Shown: positions 9,555 through 19,267 of the stretch, in pieces
Numbering within the stretch: the stretch's first letter is position 1
Layout of the letters: each line of letters opens with the position of its first letter
From: DATARH01 sp963705325
GTDB lineage: Bacteria; Pseudomonadota; Alphaproteobacteria; ATCC43930; CGMCC-115725
Direction of reading: 5' to 3'
NCBI GenBank assembly: GCA_963705325.1
Contig: OY970069.1
Location: 3,224,001-3,288,000, forward strand
DNA: 64,000 nucleotides
Made by a program: the position numbers and the translations under genes
Notes under the pieces: model-generated
Database searches by the model: none
The model's input: only the letters and a program-made list of their open reading frames with translations
Told to the model about the DNA's origin: nothing

Positions 9555-10307
9555 CTGCTGCGCGACAAACAGGACGAGAGGACGTATCGCCTCAGCGGAG
9601 AATGTTACCCAGCAAGCAACCGTTGCCTCATCGAAATGCTCCGATTATCACCTCGGTCAGGAACCGCTGTTCGCGCGCCAGCAGCGGCGCTGATTCCGTC
9701 CACCCCGTGGCGATGTCGGTCAAAACAGGGTTTGCACGAAACTGCCCCATGCCACTGGCCCGCTATGCGCGACCAAGGCCTGCCTCGGCAAATCCGGGTG
9801 GCGGATTGTCCCAACCGTCAAACGTGCGCACCGGCACGCTGCCCTAATTGCTGCGGAAAGCGGCGTTTTGCGACGCCTCGATCGGCCCCCCGTTGCCTTA
9901 CGGTTCGCAAGGCCCGGTCGATCGTGGCCGCACAGGTGCATCGCATCGCTGAAAGCCCGTCACCGCCGCGAACCCTCCAGAATCCTTCCCCGCTGAACCC
10001 GATCCCCCTGCGCATATTGCCCCGCAATCGCCACCACCAACTCGTCACGCGTCGCCATGCTGATCTGCCTCATCGTTGACCCCGCCGATGAACATCGGCC
10101 GGGAGCAAATCAGGTGAGACAACAGCTCAGCGGGTAGCATCCCAGGCGAGGCAGCGTCTTCCCATCCAGATCGCCGCGCTACAGCCAGCGCCCTCCGCGG
10201 TCAGGCCGGCCGGGACGCTGCGCCTTGCTGAGGCTCCGCGCCCCGGCCTCGTGCCAACCAGGAAACAGGAGGTTCAAATCAACCCCGGACTCTCGTCAGG
10301 CTGCTGC
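9555..10307. other. No confident gene between the two repeat copies
   Basis: Frames here are short, proline/arginine-rich and inconsistent between strands, as expected from GC-rich non-coding or decayed DNA. The segment is bounded by the two 80-bp repeats, so it may have been brought in, or left behind, by recombination between them. Confidence 0.35.
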
Positions 10308-10386
10308 CTCCGGGTACGGTCAACTATTGAGCTCCGCTACCGGCACGGCGGTCAATTCAGTCGCCAACCTTTCTGCTCCCGTCGAC
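10308..10386. repeat. 80-bp duplicated segment, copy 2
   Basis: Second copy of the segment at 9475-9554, with scattered substitutions and one base shorter. It covers the last codons and stop of the DUF927-like gene on the minus strand plus about 50 bp downstream. Confidence 0.75.
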
Positions 10387-12186
10387 CGGAGCACCGCCTG
10401 GATCGACCATCTGTGGCTGATCCGCGACCTTAGATTGATCCGCGGCCTTAGGTTGATCGTATTCCCCGCGAAGTCGCTCGCGTAAGCCAGTTGGCTCCGG
10501 CGCCGCTACAGTAACCTCATCTCCACCTTCGCTGGTTTCTATCACCTCGGGATTCGCCGGGAGGCCCTCGCCGAGGAAGGAAATATCAATTCCGTAAAAA
10601 CTCTCTCGGATCCCTAATATGGTTTTCTGTACCTTTTTTGTCGCTCTTCCCGGGAGATTTTTTTCTAAAAGGGAACGTTTATACAAGCAATTTATTGCGA
10701 TCTCTCCATCCTGGCCAGGTAACCACTCTGAAAACAGCAGGGGCCGTATATACATGTAATTACCTTCCAGATAGACATCTGCTTCCCTTACTTGCTGAGC
10801 CGTAAATTCGAGTTTGTGGCCACGCCGAGAAAGCGTTAATTTATTTGCGCTGTGCAGATGCTGATGCAGTTTTCCGACAGCAACCTCCTCAAGGCCCCGA
10901 AGATCAGGCAAGGATTTACAAGAAGCAGCAAACAGCTGCTTCAGAATCCCTTCCAGCCTTTCGACTTTCCAGGGTAATATCCGCCACTGAATCCCTAGAC
11001 GCCCTGCCGCCCAAAATAGCGCGACCGCCAGAGCCCGACTCCTTTCGCCCTTTGTTTTCGACTGAAGTTGCTTGACGAAATCAAAGATCAGACGCGTAAC
11101 CTGGAGTTGGAAGGACTTTGATTGGTTTTTTTCTATAAGTTCAACGAATTTTCGTCCAATCCCTCCCTTCTGTTGTCATGCATGGAATAAGATCCTCGCG
11201 TTCATTTGTTCAGGACTACAGGAATTGGGGAGGTTATCGTATAGACTTGTCTCCGGGTCGACTATACCGGAGACCGAGATGGACTGAGGCACGTTACGTA
11301 AGTGGCTGTGGGGACCTGTGGCTAACGCGAGCAGGCGCATATCGCTCGGTAATGAAACAGGGCTGATTTCCCCACTTATTCCGAGAAGGGGTTGGTAAAA
11401 GGATAGGATCTGCTTTTTCGTCGCATGGCCGGGAATATCGGAACAGACAATCCCATGACGGAAATCCGCAACCAGTTGGAGAGGTGTTGGCGACTTGCCT
11501 AAGATCGGAAAATTGTGCGGGGCCCCGAATACGGAGGCGGCGACGTATCGTACGACGTCTCTCTCCAAAGCGGCATCGGCGCCGAAGAAAATGGCGAAAC
11601 TTGGGAGATGTCTTACGGCTGGCAACAGCGTGGCCGCCAAGGGAGATAATGCAGCTACCATCAGCGCTGGCGACCGACCGCATGCGGGGGCGATTACCCT
11701 ATCCCACCTTGCGATATCTGAGTCCAATACGTCTAAGCCGTATTGAAAAGGCTGAGCATAGCCGCCTTCATGTAAGCAACCCAAAATCTTAGAGCGCCTC
11801 TTTATAATATTGGTATTTACATAATACAATTTTCCGTCAATCCCACCCTGACCCCACCAACCACCCGCTGGAAGCAGATCAATTGTTATTGTAATATTCA
11901 ATTTCATATACCAGTCGTGCAGCAATTTTAAGAGATTTGTATTATTACAACAATACCCGTAGCCCGTCATCTTATTATAAAATTTTGGCCAACTTCTATA
12001 TTCTGCCCAGGACAAATTTTCCTTCCGTCGTCTCGACAAGGCGTCGTCAAACTCAATGACAACCGTCAATGACGCAGAATTTGCTAGTTTCGCAACAACC
12101 CGAAGATAAGGCAGTTTCTGGCCGGTCTCCGTATGTATTATGTGATTGGGACAAATGAAAAATGGCTTGGTTGATTTAGTTATCAT
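10357..12186 (-). pseudogene. DUF927-like protein with one in-frame TGA
   Basis: One continuous frame of about 608 codons interrupted only by TGA at 11176-11178; no other stop occurs from 12186 to 10357. AAAGGAG sits 6 bases before the ATG at 12186 (MITKSTKPFF). The middle resembles the DUF927 ATPase/helicase-like family of phages and plasmids (SPALMVAALSPLAATLLPAV, then VRYVAASVFGAPHNF). The expected P-loop is replaced by FFGADAALERDV, lacking GKT. After the TGA come GGIGRKFVELIEKN and an alanine-rich helical part like the family C-terminus. The tail has a short repeat (DQPKAADQSKVADQ). AT-rich composition suggests transfer. It could be a nonsense-killed gene, a read-through case, or a base error. 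Confidence 0.55.
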
Positions 12187-12424
12187 CGTTTGCTCCTTTA
12201 ATAAGGACAACGCCCATTGCGTTTCCCTAAAATAAATTACGATTCTGACGGATGTATGTTTTATAATATATTGGATTTATGATTTTATTTGATTTATATT
12301 ATATGCTGTATCGGGATTATTATTTAATGAATATTGTAAAAAATGATTATTGTGCTAAAGCGCCGTGAGTTTGATTCTGACCGCTAGGGTTACGAGCGTT
12401 TTTTGTCAAAAATCAGAATGTGCC
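12187..12424. other. AT-rich upstream region
   Basis: Strongly AT-rich (about 12230-12360) between the DUF927-like gene and the heptamer array. It likely contains that gene's promoter on the minus strand. No plus-strand gene is supported. Confidence 0.4.
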
Positions 12425-12539
12425 CTGCTCACTGCTCACTGCTCACTGCTCACTGCTCACTGCTCACTGCTCACTGCTCACTGCTCACTGCTCACTGCTC
12501 ACTGCTCACTGCTCACTGCTCACTGCTCACTGCTCACTG
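12425..12539. repeat. Heptanucleotide tandem array, 16 perfect copies of CTGCTCA
   Basis: Sixteen exact 7-bp units (12425-12536) plus a partial CTG. Because 7 is not a multiple of 3, every frame encodes the same 7-residue cycle (LLTAHCS), which keeps all frames open and creates false ORFs. Heptamer arrays of this kind are known as short tandem repeats in cyanobacteria and some other bacteria. Perfect copies imply recent expansion by slippage, or an assembly artefact. Confidence 0.95.
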
Positions 12540-12856
12540 GGCTACGTGGGAAAAATATTTAATGACTTAAATGGAATTACGCCATTTGGGGCCAATATCG
12601 AAGTTTCATCTTTGTCGTTTTGGAAAAAACACATGAAAACAATGGCTTGGTAAATGGATTATGCCAGCACCGATGAGTTAGTATGACCTGCCTATTGTCG
12701 GCGCCTATTTATTCAAATGGTATATTCTAGGCGCTGCGGCGAGCCGCCATCAACAACGCTGCCGATACACCGCATCGCCACCGACACAATTTTAGTGCGG
12801 ACAACGCATCGCATATTCGTTGTGCATATCACATTATAGATGATGTTATAGATCCG
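12540..12856. other. No gene seen between repeat array and IS remnant
   Basis: AT-rich directly after the array (12550-12720), then a transition to GC-rich sequence. No supported gene, RNA or terminator. Confidence 0.35.
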
Positions 12857-13260
12857 CGGCTAATCGCCAAGTACCAGCGCCGCTTCCCGGGGTTCGACGA
12901 CAACATCGTCTCGATGTACGTCCGGGGCATGAGCACGCGCGAGATCGTCGGCCATCTGCCGATCTCTATGGCATCGAGATCTCGCCCGATCTGATCAGCG
13001 CGGTCACGGACGCCGTGCTGGAGGAGGCCGCCGGCTGACAGGCCCGGTCGCTGGAAGCGATCTATCCCCTGGTCTTTTTCGACGCCCTGCGGGTCGAGAT
13101 CTGCGACGAAGGGCTGGTCCGCAACAAGGCGGTCCACATCGCCCTCGGCGCGTGCGCGCCGACGGCACCAAGGAGATCTTTGGCCTGTGGCTCGAGCACA
13201 ACGAAGGTGCCAAGTTCTGGCTGCGGGTGATGAACGAGCTGAAGGACCGCGGTGTCGATG
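12857..13260 (+). pseudogene. Remnant of an IS256-family (mutator-type) transposase
   Basis: Translation pieces match the central region of IS256 transposases: LIAKYQRRFPGFDDNIVSMY, RGMSTREIVGHL, LYGIEISPDLISAVTDAVLE, then SLEAIYPLVFFDALRV (first catalytic Asp), VRNKAVHIALG, DGTKEIFGLWLEHNEGAKFW. At least two frameshifts (about 12963 and 13153) and a TGA in place of a Trp codon near 13036 interrupt it. Only about a third of the ~400-aa protein is left, and no inverted ends were found. Confidence 0.8.
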
Positions 13261-13436
13261 GGCAGGGCTCCACCTGAGCCAACTGTCTCGCTTCTGGGGT
13301 CCACCTCACACGTCCGCGTTAAGCCTCGCGTGTCGCGGGATTATTGGATGCCTACTTGTATGCGGTGAAGATTTGTACGATCAAAAACGGCAGATTTATC
13401 GGGGAAAATGCCATGATATGGCGGATGGGGTGGATA

Positions 13437-13526
13437 TGGCGGATGGGGTGGGATTCGAACCCACGAGGAGCTTACACCCCTGCCGGTTTTCAAGACCGGT
13501 GCCTTCAACCGCTCGGCCACCCATCC
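13437..13526 (-). tRNA. tRNA-Ser(TGA)
   Basis: A 90-nt class II tRNA. The acceptor stem pairs GGATGGG with CCCATCC, discriminator G, and CCA is encoded. The anticodon stem-loop CCGGT-CTTGAAA-ACCGG gives anticodon TGA; a long variable arm and the GGTTCGAATCC T-arm are present. It lies 33 bp from tRNA-Lys on the same strand. Confidence 0.95.
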
Positions 13527-13559
13527 GCGCGAAAGCTATTTTAGCGGCACGTAAAGAAT

Positions 13560-13635
<76 letters not shown>

Positions 13636-13693
13636 CACCAGGCGCGAGCGGCGCGGAATATACGGGCATGCGCCGCCGAGTCAAAGACTTGGA

Positions 13694-14458
13694 TCAGCGG
13701 CCGATCCACCCCGCGATCCGCTGCACCACATCGCCCTCTATGCCCAGATAGCCGTGCGGCGACATCGCCTCGCACGGGTCGGACCGGAGCTCGTGGCTCT
13801 CGACATAAATAAGCTCCTTGCGCGGGGAACGGGAGAGCGCCGCCAGGATTTGCGGCGCGAAGCCGGGGCCGGCGCTGGGGCAGGTGTCGCCGCGGTTCGA
13901 CACCACCAGCGCCGGCACCGCGATCGCGCCGAGATTGCTGTCAAACACGGTTTCGCCCGAGGCGCGGTTCGCGCCGGCGACCGACGAGGTCAGCACCACG
14001 CCCGCAACCTTGCCGGGCAGGTGCGCGGCGCCGTTGGCCGCGGCGATCGAGCCCATGCTGGTGCCGACGAGCCAGATCGGTGCGGTCGTCTTAGTGCGGA
14101 TGAAGTCGAGGGCTCGGCCGATCGTCGCGGCATAGGCCGGGCCGTGCCGCTGCCCAAGGAGGGAAGACGATGAGCCCAAGGTCGCAAAGGCAAAGCCTTG
14201 CGCTAGCCACAAGGATTCCGTGCGCAGCACAAAGTTGCCGCCCATATGGGTGAATTGGCCGCTCGGGGTGAAGGATACTGTGCCGTCGCCGCCGGCGAAG
14301 GCGAAGATCACGGCGCGCGGCGTCGCCGGGCCGGTATAGAGCAGCTGAGTGCCACCGATATCCTGGACCGACGTCTGAGCGTCCGCCGGCGACTGCCACC
14401 AAATGAATGCCGCAACCGCCAGCGCGGCGCGCGCAACGCTAAAATTCCAGCGTCTCAT
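13694..14458 (-). CDS. Secreted alpha/beta hydrolase
   Basis: A 254-aa protein with a signal peptide (about residues 1-27, AALAVAAFIWWQSPADAQ). The nucleophile elbow is GTSMGS near residue 132, in the IWLVGTSMGSIAAANGAAH context typical of serine hydrolases. An acid-containing strand follows (ALVVSNRGDTC), and a His lies near the C-terminus (SPHGYLGIEGDV). Two cysteines (in GDTC and DPCEAM) could form a disulfide. The substrate cannot be told from sequence. It lies between the tRNA pair and secA, on the same strand as both. Confidence 0.75.
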   Translation of the reverse strand: MRRWNFSVARAALAVAAFIWWQSPADAQTSVQDIGGTQLLYTGPATPRAVIFAFAGGDGTVSFTPSGQFTHMGGNFVLRTESLWLAQGFAFATLGSSSSLLGQRHGPAYAATIGRALDFIRTKTTAPIWLVGTSMGSIAAANGAAHLPGKVAGVVLTSSVAGANRASGETVFDSNLGAIAVPALVVSNRGDTCPSAGPGFAPQILAALSRSPRKELIYVESHELRSDPCEAMSPHGYLGIEGDVVQRIAGWIGR

Positions 14459-14581
14459 CGCGATCCCCCACGTCGATTGTGCGTCGTCACCACCGCGGCG
14501 GTGGCCCTAAGTCAAGCGATCGGCTGATAGCGCGAAATCGCGGCGATTGCATCAGCGCAGTTTCCGGCGCTGCCGCTCGGC

Positions 14582-17423
14582 TCAGAAATGGCCGTGACAG
14601 TGTTTGAACTTTTTGCCCGAGCCGCACGGGCATGGCGCGTTGCGCGGAGTGCCGGCCCATGGTGCACGCGGGCCGGACGGTTGGCCGCCGCCGCGCGGTG
14701 CCGGGCCGCCGTTGCCGCGGTGCTGGGTACGGGGAGGCGGCGCACCGGGAAATCCTTCCATCTGCCCATTGCCGGCATCGGCCATCGCCGGCTCGCGCTC
14801 ATGCACCTCGGCATATTGTCCGCCGTCGGATTGAGGGCGGGGTCTGCCGACCGGCGCATCATCGGGCGGCCCTCCGGGACCGGGCTGCGGCCCCGCGCCG
14901 CCCAGGAAGCCGGCTGCCGGAGGCGGCGGTTCGAAGCGCAGTTCGATATGGCTCAGCACCGAGGTGATCTGGTCGCGCAGATGTGACCAGCATCCCCTCG
15001 AACAGTTCGAACGCCTCGCGCTTGTATTCGTTGAGCGGGTCGCGCTGGGCGTAGGCGCGCAGATTGATGCCCTGGCGCAGATGGTCGAGCGACAGGAGAT
15101 GGTCCTTCCAGGTCTGGTCGAGCAGCTGCAGCAGCAGGCTCTTCTCGGCCATGCGCATCGATGTCGGCGCCGTAATTGCCCGCCTTCTCCGCCATCTTGC
15201 GGTCGGCGGCGGCGGTGATGCGCTCCTCGATCTCCTCACTGGTCGATGCCTTCCTCCTTGGCCCAGTCGGCGACCGGCAGGTCGAGCGCCGAACAGGCGC
15301 AGGCACTCGGCATGCAGCGCCGTCGATGTCCCACTGCTCGGGCAGCGCGTTTTCCGGGATCGCCAGCGCCGACCATGGCGGCGATCGTCTCGTGCGCGCA
15401 TGTCGGCGATCGTCGGCCGCGACCTCGGCGGCGCTCATGATGTCCTGCGCTGCTCGTAGACGACCTTGCGCTGGTCGTTCATCACGTCGTCGTATTTGAG
15501 CAGCTGCTTGCGGATGTCGTAGTTGCGCGCCTCGACCTTCTGCTGCGCCTTGGCGAGCGCCTTGTTGACCCAGGGATGGATGATCGCCTCGCCCTCCTTG
15601 AGGCCGAGCCGCTGCAGCATCCGAATCCATGCGCTCGGAGCCGAAGATGCGCATCAGATCGTCTTCGAGCGAGACGAAGAATTTCGAGGCGCCGGGGTCG
15701 CCCTGGCGGCCCGAGCGGCCGCGCAACTGGTTGTCGATGCGGCGGCTCTCGTGCCGCTCGCTGCCGACGACGAAGAGCCCGCCGGCCGGCGACCACGATT
15801 TCCCTGCGCCGCGGCGATCTCGGCGCGGATCGCGGCCGCGCGCTTGCTCGCGCGCGGCCGGGTCCTCGATCTGCGGCAGCTCGGCCTTGAGGCGCATGTC
15901 GAGATTGCCGCCGAGCTGGATGTCGGTGCCGCGGCCGGCCATGTTGGTGGCGATCGTCACGCGCGCCCGGGCCGCCGGCCTGGGCGATGATGTAGGCCTC
16001 CTGCTCGTGGTAGCGGGCGTTGAGCACGTTGTGCGGGATCTTGTGCTTCTTGAAGAGCGCAGCGAGCGCCTCGGATTTCTCGATGCTGACGGTGCCGATC
16101 AGCACCGGCTGCTGGCGCTTCGCGGCATTCGAGCACCTGCTCGACGATCGCGTCGTATTTCTCGCGCGTCGGTGCGATAGACCTCGTCGTCGTTGTCGGC
16201 GCGGCGCACCGGCTCGTTGGTCGGGATCTCGATGACTTCGAGCTTGTAGATGTCGCCGAATTCCTCGGCCTCGGTCATCGCCGTGCCGGTCATGCCGGCG
16301 AGCTTCGGGTAGAGCCGGAAATAGTTCTGGAAGGTGATCGAGGCGAGCGTCTGGTTCTCGTTCTGGACGGTGACGCCTTCCTTGGCCTCGAGCGCCTGGT
16401 GCAGCCCCTCGGAATAGCGCCGGCCTTCCATCATGCGGCCGGTGAACTCGTCGATGATGATGATCTTGTCGTCCTTGACGATGTAGTCGGTGTCGCGCGC
16501 GAACAGCTTGTGCGCGCGCAGCGCCTGGTTGACGTGGTGCACGAGCGAGACGTTGTGGATGTCGTAGAGCGTGCCGGCTTGCCATCAGCCCGGCTGTCGC
16601 GCAGCATCGCCTCGATCTTCTCGACGCCCGCCTCGGTCAGCGTCACGGTGCGCTGCTTTTCGTCCTTCTCGAAATCCTCGGCGGCGAGCGGCGGGATGAG
16701 CTTGTCGATCCGGTTGTAGAGCTCGGAATTGTCCTCGGTCGGGCCCGAGATGATCAGCGGCGTGCGCGCCTCGTCGATCAGGATCGAATCGACCTCGTCG
16801 ACGATCGCGTAGTTGAACGGCCGCTGGACCATGTCCTCGAGCCGGAACTTCATGTTGTCGCGCAGATAGTCGAAGCCGAGCTCGTTGTTGGTGCCGTAGG
16901 TGACGTCGCAGTTGTATTGCTCGCGCCGCTCCGGGTCGTCGAGATCGTGGACGATGCAGCCGACCGACATGCCGAGGAAGTTGTAGATCTGGCCCATCCA
17001 CTCGGCGTCGCGGCGGGCGAGGTAGTCGTTGACGGTGACGACGTGGACGCCCTTGCCGGTCAGCGCGTTGAGATAGACCGGCAGGGTCGAGACCAGGGTC
17101 TTGCCTTCGCCGGTCTTCATCTCGGCGATCATGCCGCGATGCAGCACGATGCCGCCCATCAGCTGCACGTCGAAATGGCGCTGGCCGAGCGTGCGCTTCG
17201 CGGCCTCGCGCACCGTGGCGAACGCCTCGATCAGCAGGCCGTCGAGGCTCTCGCCCTCTTCGAGTCTCCGGCGGAACTCCGCCGTCTGCGCGCGCAGCGC
17301 CTCGGGCGAGAGCTTTTCGAGCCCCGGCTCGAGCTCGTTGATCCGCTCGACATAAGGCGCCAAGCCTTTGACGTAGCGATCGTTGGCGGAACCGAACAGC
17401 CGCCGGAAGATGCCGTCGAACAT
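14582..17423 (-). pseudogene. secA: Preprotein translocase ATPase SecA, heavily frameshifted
   Basis: SecA drives protein export through SecYEG. The N-terminus is intact from MFDGIFRRLFGSANDRYVK to about 16580, with MKTGEGKTLVS (Walker A) and FDYLRDNMKF. Further pieces lie in changing frames: VHHVNQALRAHKLFARDTDY, LIGTVSIEKSEAL, TIATNMAGRGTDIQLGGNLD, GRSGRQGDPGASKFF, LKEGEAIIHPWVNKAL, WKDHLLSLDHLRQGINLRAY, and the zinc motif NAPCPCGSGKKFKHCH. At least eight frame changes occur between 16580 and 14960. SecA is essential, so sequence error or a second copy elsewhere is more likely than true loss. Order and residues are otherwise normal. Confidence 0.85.
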
Positions 17424-17542
17424 GAGGACCTCGAGGCGGGGATCGGACGAGCGGAAAAGCAGCGCACGGCGGCTCGTGTGGTGAATTTGAAGTTCGCACG
17501 ATCTTTGTGGCGGGGCCCGTCTGCGAATTTCAAATCCAAAAC

Positions 17543-17640
17543 CACACTAGATTCCTAAAATTGCTAGTGTGCCTTCGAATCTTAAACTCGCGCCGAGCCT
17601 CACCCCGAGATTACGGCGAATTTCGGATTTGGCACACTAG
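17543..17640. repeat. CACACTAG repeats and hairpin upstream of secA
   Basis: CACACTAG at 17543-17550 pairs with CTAGTGTG at 17564-17571 (13-base loop), and a third CACACTAG lies at 17633-17640. GAAATTCGGATTTGG-like text also precedes two of them. The set sits in the secA upstream region and could be an operator group or a transcript hairpin. Confidence 0.5.
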
Positions 17641-17785
17641 TCCAGAGATAGGTCCGCAGGTTCGGAGTGTCAATTAAACCCAATGCCGCACACCGCTCTG
17701 ACGCGAACGTCGGCGGGGTTTTCGCTCGCGCCTTTTCGCGCACACTGCGATCGGCTATACGAGCGGCGTGCACAATGACGTATTC

Positions 17786-17860
17786 ATGACCCGGAACCGA
17801 CGCCGACGCCCTCAGGGCGGCGGCGCACGCGCGCGTTCTTCGAGCCGACGACGAGGGTAG
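17786..17860 (+). CDS. Putative arginine-rich leader peptide
   Basis: A 24-aa frame, MTRNRRRRPQGGGARARSSS followed by RRRG and stop, with ten Arg codons. It ends 37 bases before a terminator hairpin and 115 bases before argJ. There is no clear Shine-Dalgarno, which weakens the case; an ATG at 17775 would give only a 4-codon frame overlapping it. Confidence 0.35.
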   Translation: MTRNRRRRPQGGGARARSSSRRRG

Positions 17861-17896
17861 TCGCCCGCTCGCCGGTTCTCCGAACCGCTGACGCCG

Positions 17897-17920
17897 CCGC
17901 CGCGATCCGGCGGTTTTTTT
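17897..17920 (+). terminator. Rho-independent terminator upstream of argJ
   Basis: Stem CCGCCG/CGGCGG with loop CGATC followed by seven T. It points toward argJ, 55 bases before its start codon, so it would stop transcripts entering argJ unless prevented. Confidence 0.7.
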
Positions 17921-17974
17921 GTGCCTTCATTCGACCGACAACCTATCTTGGCCCTCAAAGGGGAGGATCCTTCG

Positions 17975-19204
17975 ATGTCTAATGTCTCGCCGCTTGCTCC
18001 CGCGTCCTTTCCCGCCATAGCGCCGATCGCCGGGGTGCGTTTGGCGGTTCATGCCGCCGGCGTCCGCTATGCCGGTCGCAACGATGTCATGGTGGCTGAA
18101 CTCGCTCCCGGCACCACCGTCGCGGGTGTCCTGACGCAATCGACGATGCCGGGGCAGCCGGTGATCTGGTGTCGCCAATGCCTGCCGCACGGCAAGGCGC
18201 GGGCGATCGTTGTCAACTCCGGCAATGCCAACGTCTTCACCGGCCGCGCCGGCTGGCAAGTGGTCGAAAGCACCGCCGCGACCGCGGCGCGCCTGTTCGA
18301 CTGCGATCCGCGCGAAATCTACATTTCCTCGACCGGCGTGATCGGCGAGCCGCCACCCGCCGACCGGATCAGCGGTGCGCTGCCCGAGATCGTTGGAAAG
18401 CTGTCGCCGGAAGCCTGGGAAGAGGCGGCGCGCGCGATCATGACCACCGACACCTTCCCCAAGGGCGCAACCGCGACCGCAACGATCGGCGGCACGAGCG
18501 TGCGCATCAATGGGTTCTGCAAGGGCTCTGGCATGATCGCGCCAAATATGGCGACCATGCTCGGTTACGTCTTTACCGACGCCGCGTTGCCCGCCGCGGT
18601 GCTGCAGAGCCTGCTCAGAGAGGCGACCGAAGTCTCGTTCAATTGCATGACCGTTGACGGCGACACCTCGACCAGCGACACCGTGCTGCTGTGCGCCACG
18701 CAGCAGGCGAAGAACGCCGCCGTCACCGGTGCGAGCGATCCGGCGCTCGCCGGTTTCCGGCAGGCGCTGCGCGGCGTGATGGTCGATCTCGCGCAGCAGA
18801 TCGCACGCGACGGCGAGGGCGCCGGCAAATTCGTCACCATCGACGTCACCGGCGCCGAAAATGACCGCGCGGCACGGACAATAGGCCTCGCGATCGGCAA
18901 TTCGCCGCTGGTCAAGACCGCGCTCGCCGCGGGCGACGCCAATTGGGGCCGCATCGTCATGGCGGTCGGCAAGGCCGGCGAAAAAGCCGACCGCAACAAG
19001 CTCGGCATCGCCGTCGGCGGGCACGCGATCACCGCCGATGGCGGGCCGGTCCCCAATTACAACGAGGGCCCCGTCGCCGAGCACATGAAGGGCCTTGAGA
19101 TTCACATTGCCGTCGATATCGGTTTCGGCTCAGGCAAGGCGACGGTATGGACCTGCGACCTGACGCACGGCTACATCGACATCAACGGCAGCTACCGAAG
19201 CTGA
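17975..19204 (+). CDS. argJ: Bifunctional ornithine/glutamate N-acetyltransferase ArgJ
   Basis: Transfers the acetyl group from N-acetylornithine to glutamate (and may acetylate glutamate from acetyl-CoA) in the cyclic arginine pathway, cytoplasmic. 409 aa from ATG with GGGGAGG 8 bases upstream; an earlier GTG at 17921 lacks this. The self-cleavage site is visible in GSGMIAPNMATMLGYVFTDA, where the Thr of MATM becomes the beta-chain N-terminus and nucleophile. Other family blocks: NSGNANVFTGRAGW, NCMTVDGDTSTSDT, ANWGRIVMAVGKAG, and the C-terminal YIDINGSYRS. No frameshift. A possible attenuator lies upstream; a REP-like palindrome follows, then mutT. Confidence 0.95.
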   Translation: MSNVSPLAPASFPAIAPIAGVRLAVHAAGVRYAGRNDVMVAELAPGTTVAGVLTQSTMPGQPVIWCRQCLPHGKARAIVVNSGNANVFTGRAGWQVVESTAATAARLFDCDPREIYISSTGVIGEPPPADRISGALPEIVGKLSPEAWEEAARAIMTTDTFPKGATATATIGGTSVRINGFCKGSGMIAPNMATMLGYVFTDAALPAAVLQSLLREATEVSFNCMTVDGDTSTSDTVLLCATQQAKNAAVTGASDPALAGFRQALRGVMVDLAQQIARDGEGAGKFVTIDVTGAENDRAARTIGLAIGNSPLVKTALAAGDANWGRIVMAVGKAGEKADRNKLGIAVGGHAITADGGPVPNYNEGPVAEHMKGLEIHIAVDIGFGSGKATVWTCDLTHGYIDINGSYRS

Positions 19205-19220
19205 TGCGGTCCTCAAGGGC

Positions 19221-19258
19221 TCCTCATCCTGAGGTGCTCCGAGCAGCGGAGCCTCGAA
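19221..19258. repeat. REP-like palindrome
   Basis: CCTCATCCTGAGGTGCTCCG..CGGAGCCTCGAAGG: an inner GCTCCG/CGGAGC hairpin within a CCTCATCCTGAGG / CCTCGAAGG frame. It closely resembles a dispersed intergenic palindrome abundant in Bradyrhizobium/Rhodopseudomonas-type genomes. It may act as a weak terminator or mRNA stabiliser between argJ and mutT. Confidence 0.65.
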
Positions 19259-19267
19259 GGGCACACC

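Larger units (their letters stand above)
17756..17925 (+). promoter_or_regulatory. Candidate arginine attenuator before argJ
   Basis: In order: a weak sigma-70 promoter (TTTTCG, 17 bases, TATACG at 17756-17761); a 24-codon frame rich in Arg codons; hairpin 17801-17825 (10 of 11 pairs) overlapping the Arg codons; hairpin 17873-17887; a terminator at 17897-17920. The right arm of the first hairpin (17816-17825) is also perfectly complementary over 10 bases to 17892-17901, which overlaps the terminator's left arm. Stalling in the Arg codons would thus favour an antiterminator. Inference only; GC-rich repeats can give chance pairing. Confidence 0.45.

Noticed and set aside
12425..12539. CRISPR array
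   Set aside because: Units are 7 bp with no spacers and no cas genes; it is a simple tandem repeat.
12365..12653. Open frames with LLTAHCS repeats
   Set aside because: They are produced by the 7-bp array, which keeps all frames open; no ribosome site or other protein feature supports them.
14582..17423. Programmed frameshifting in secA
   Set aside because: At least eight changes without slippery sites; indel errors or decay explain them better.
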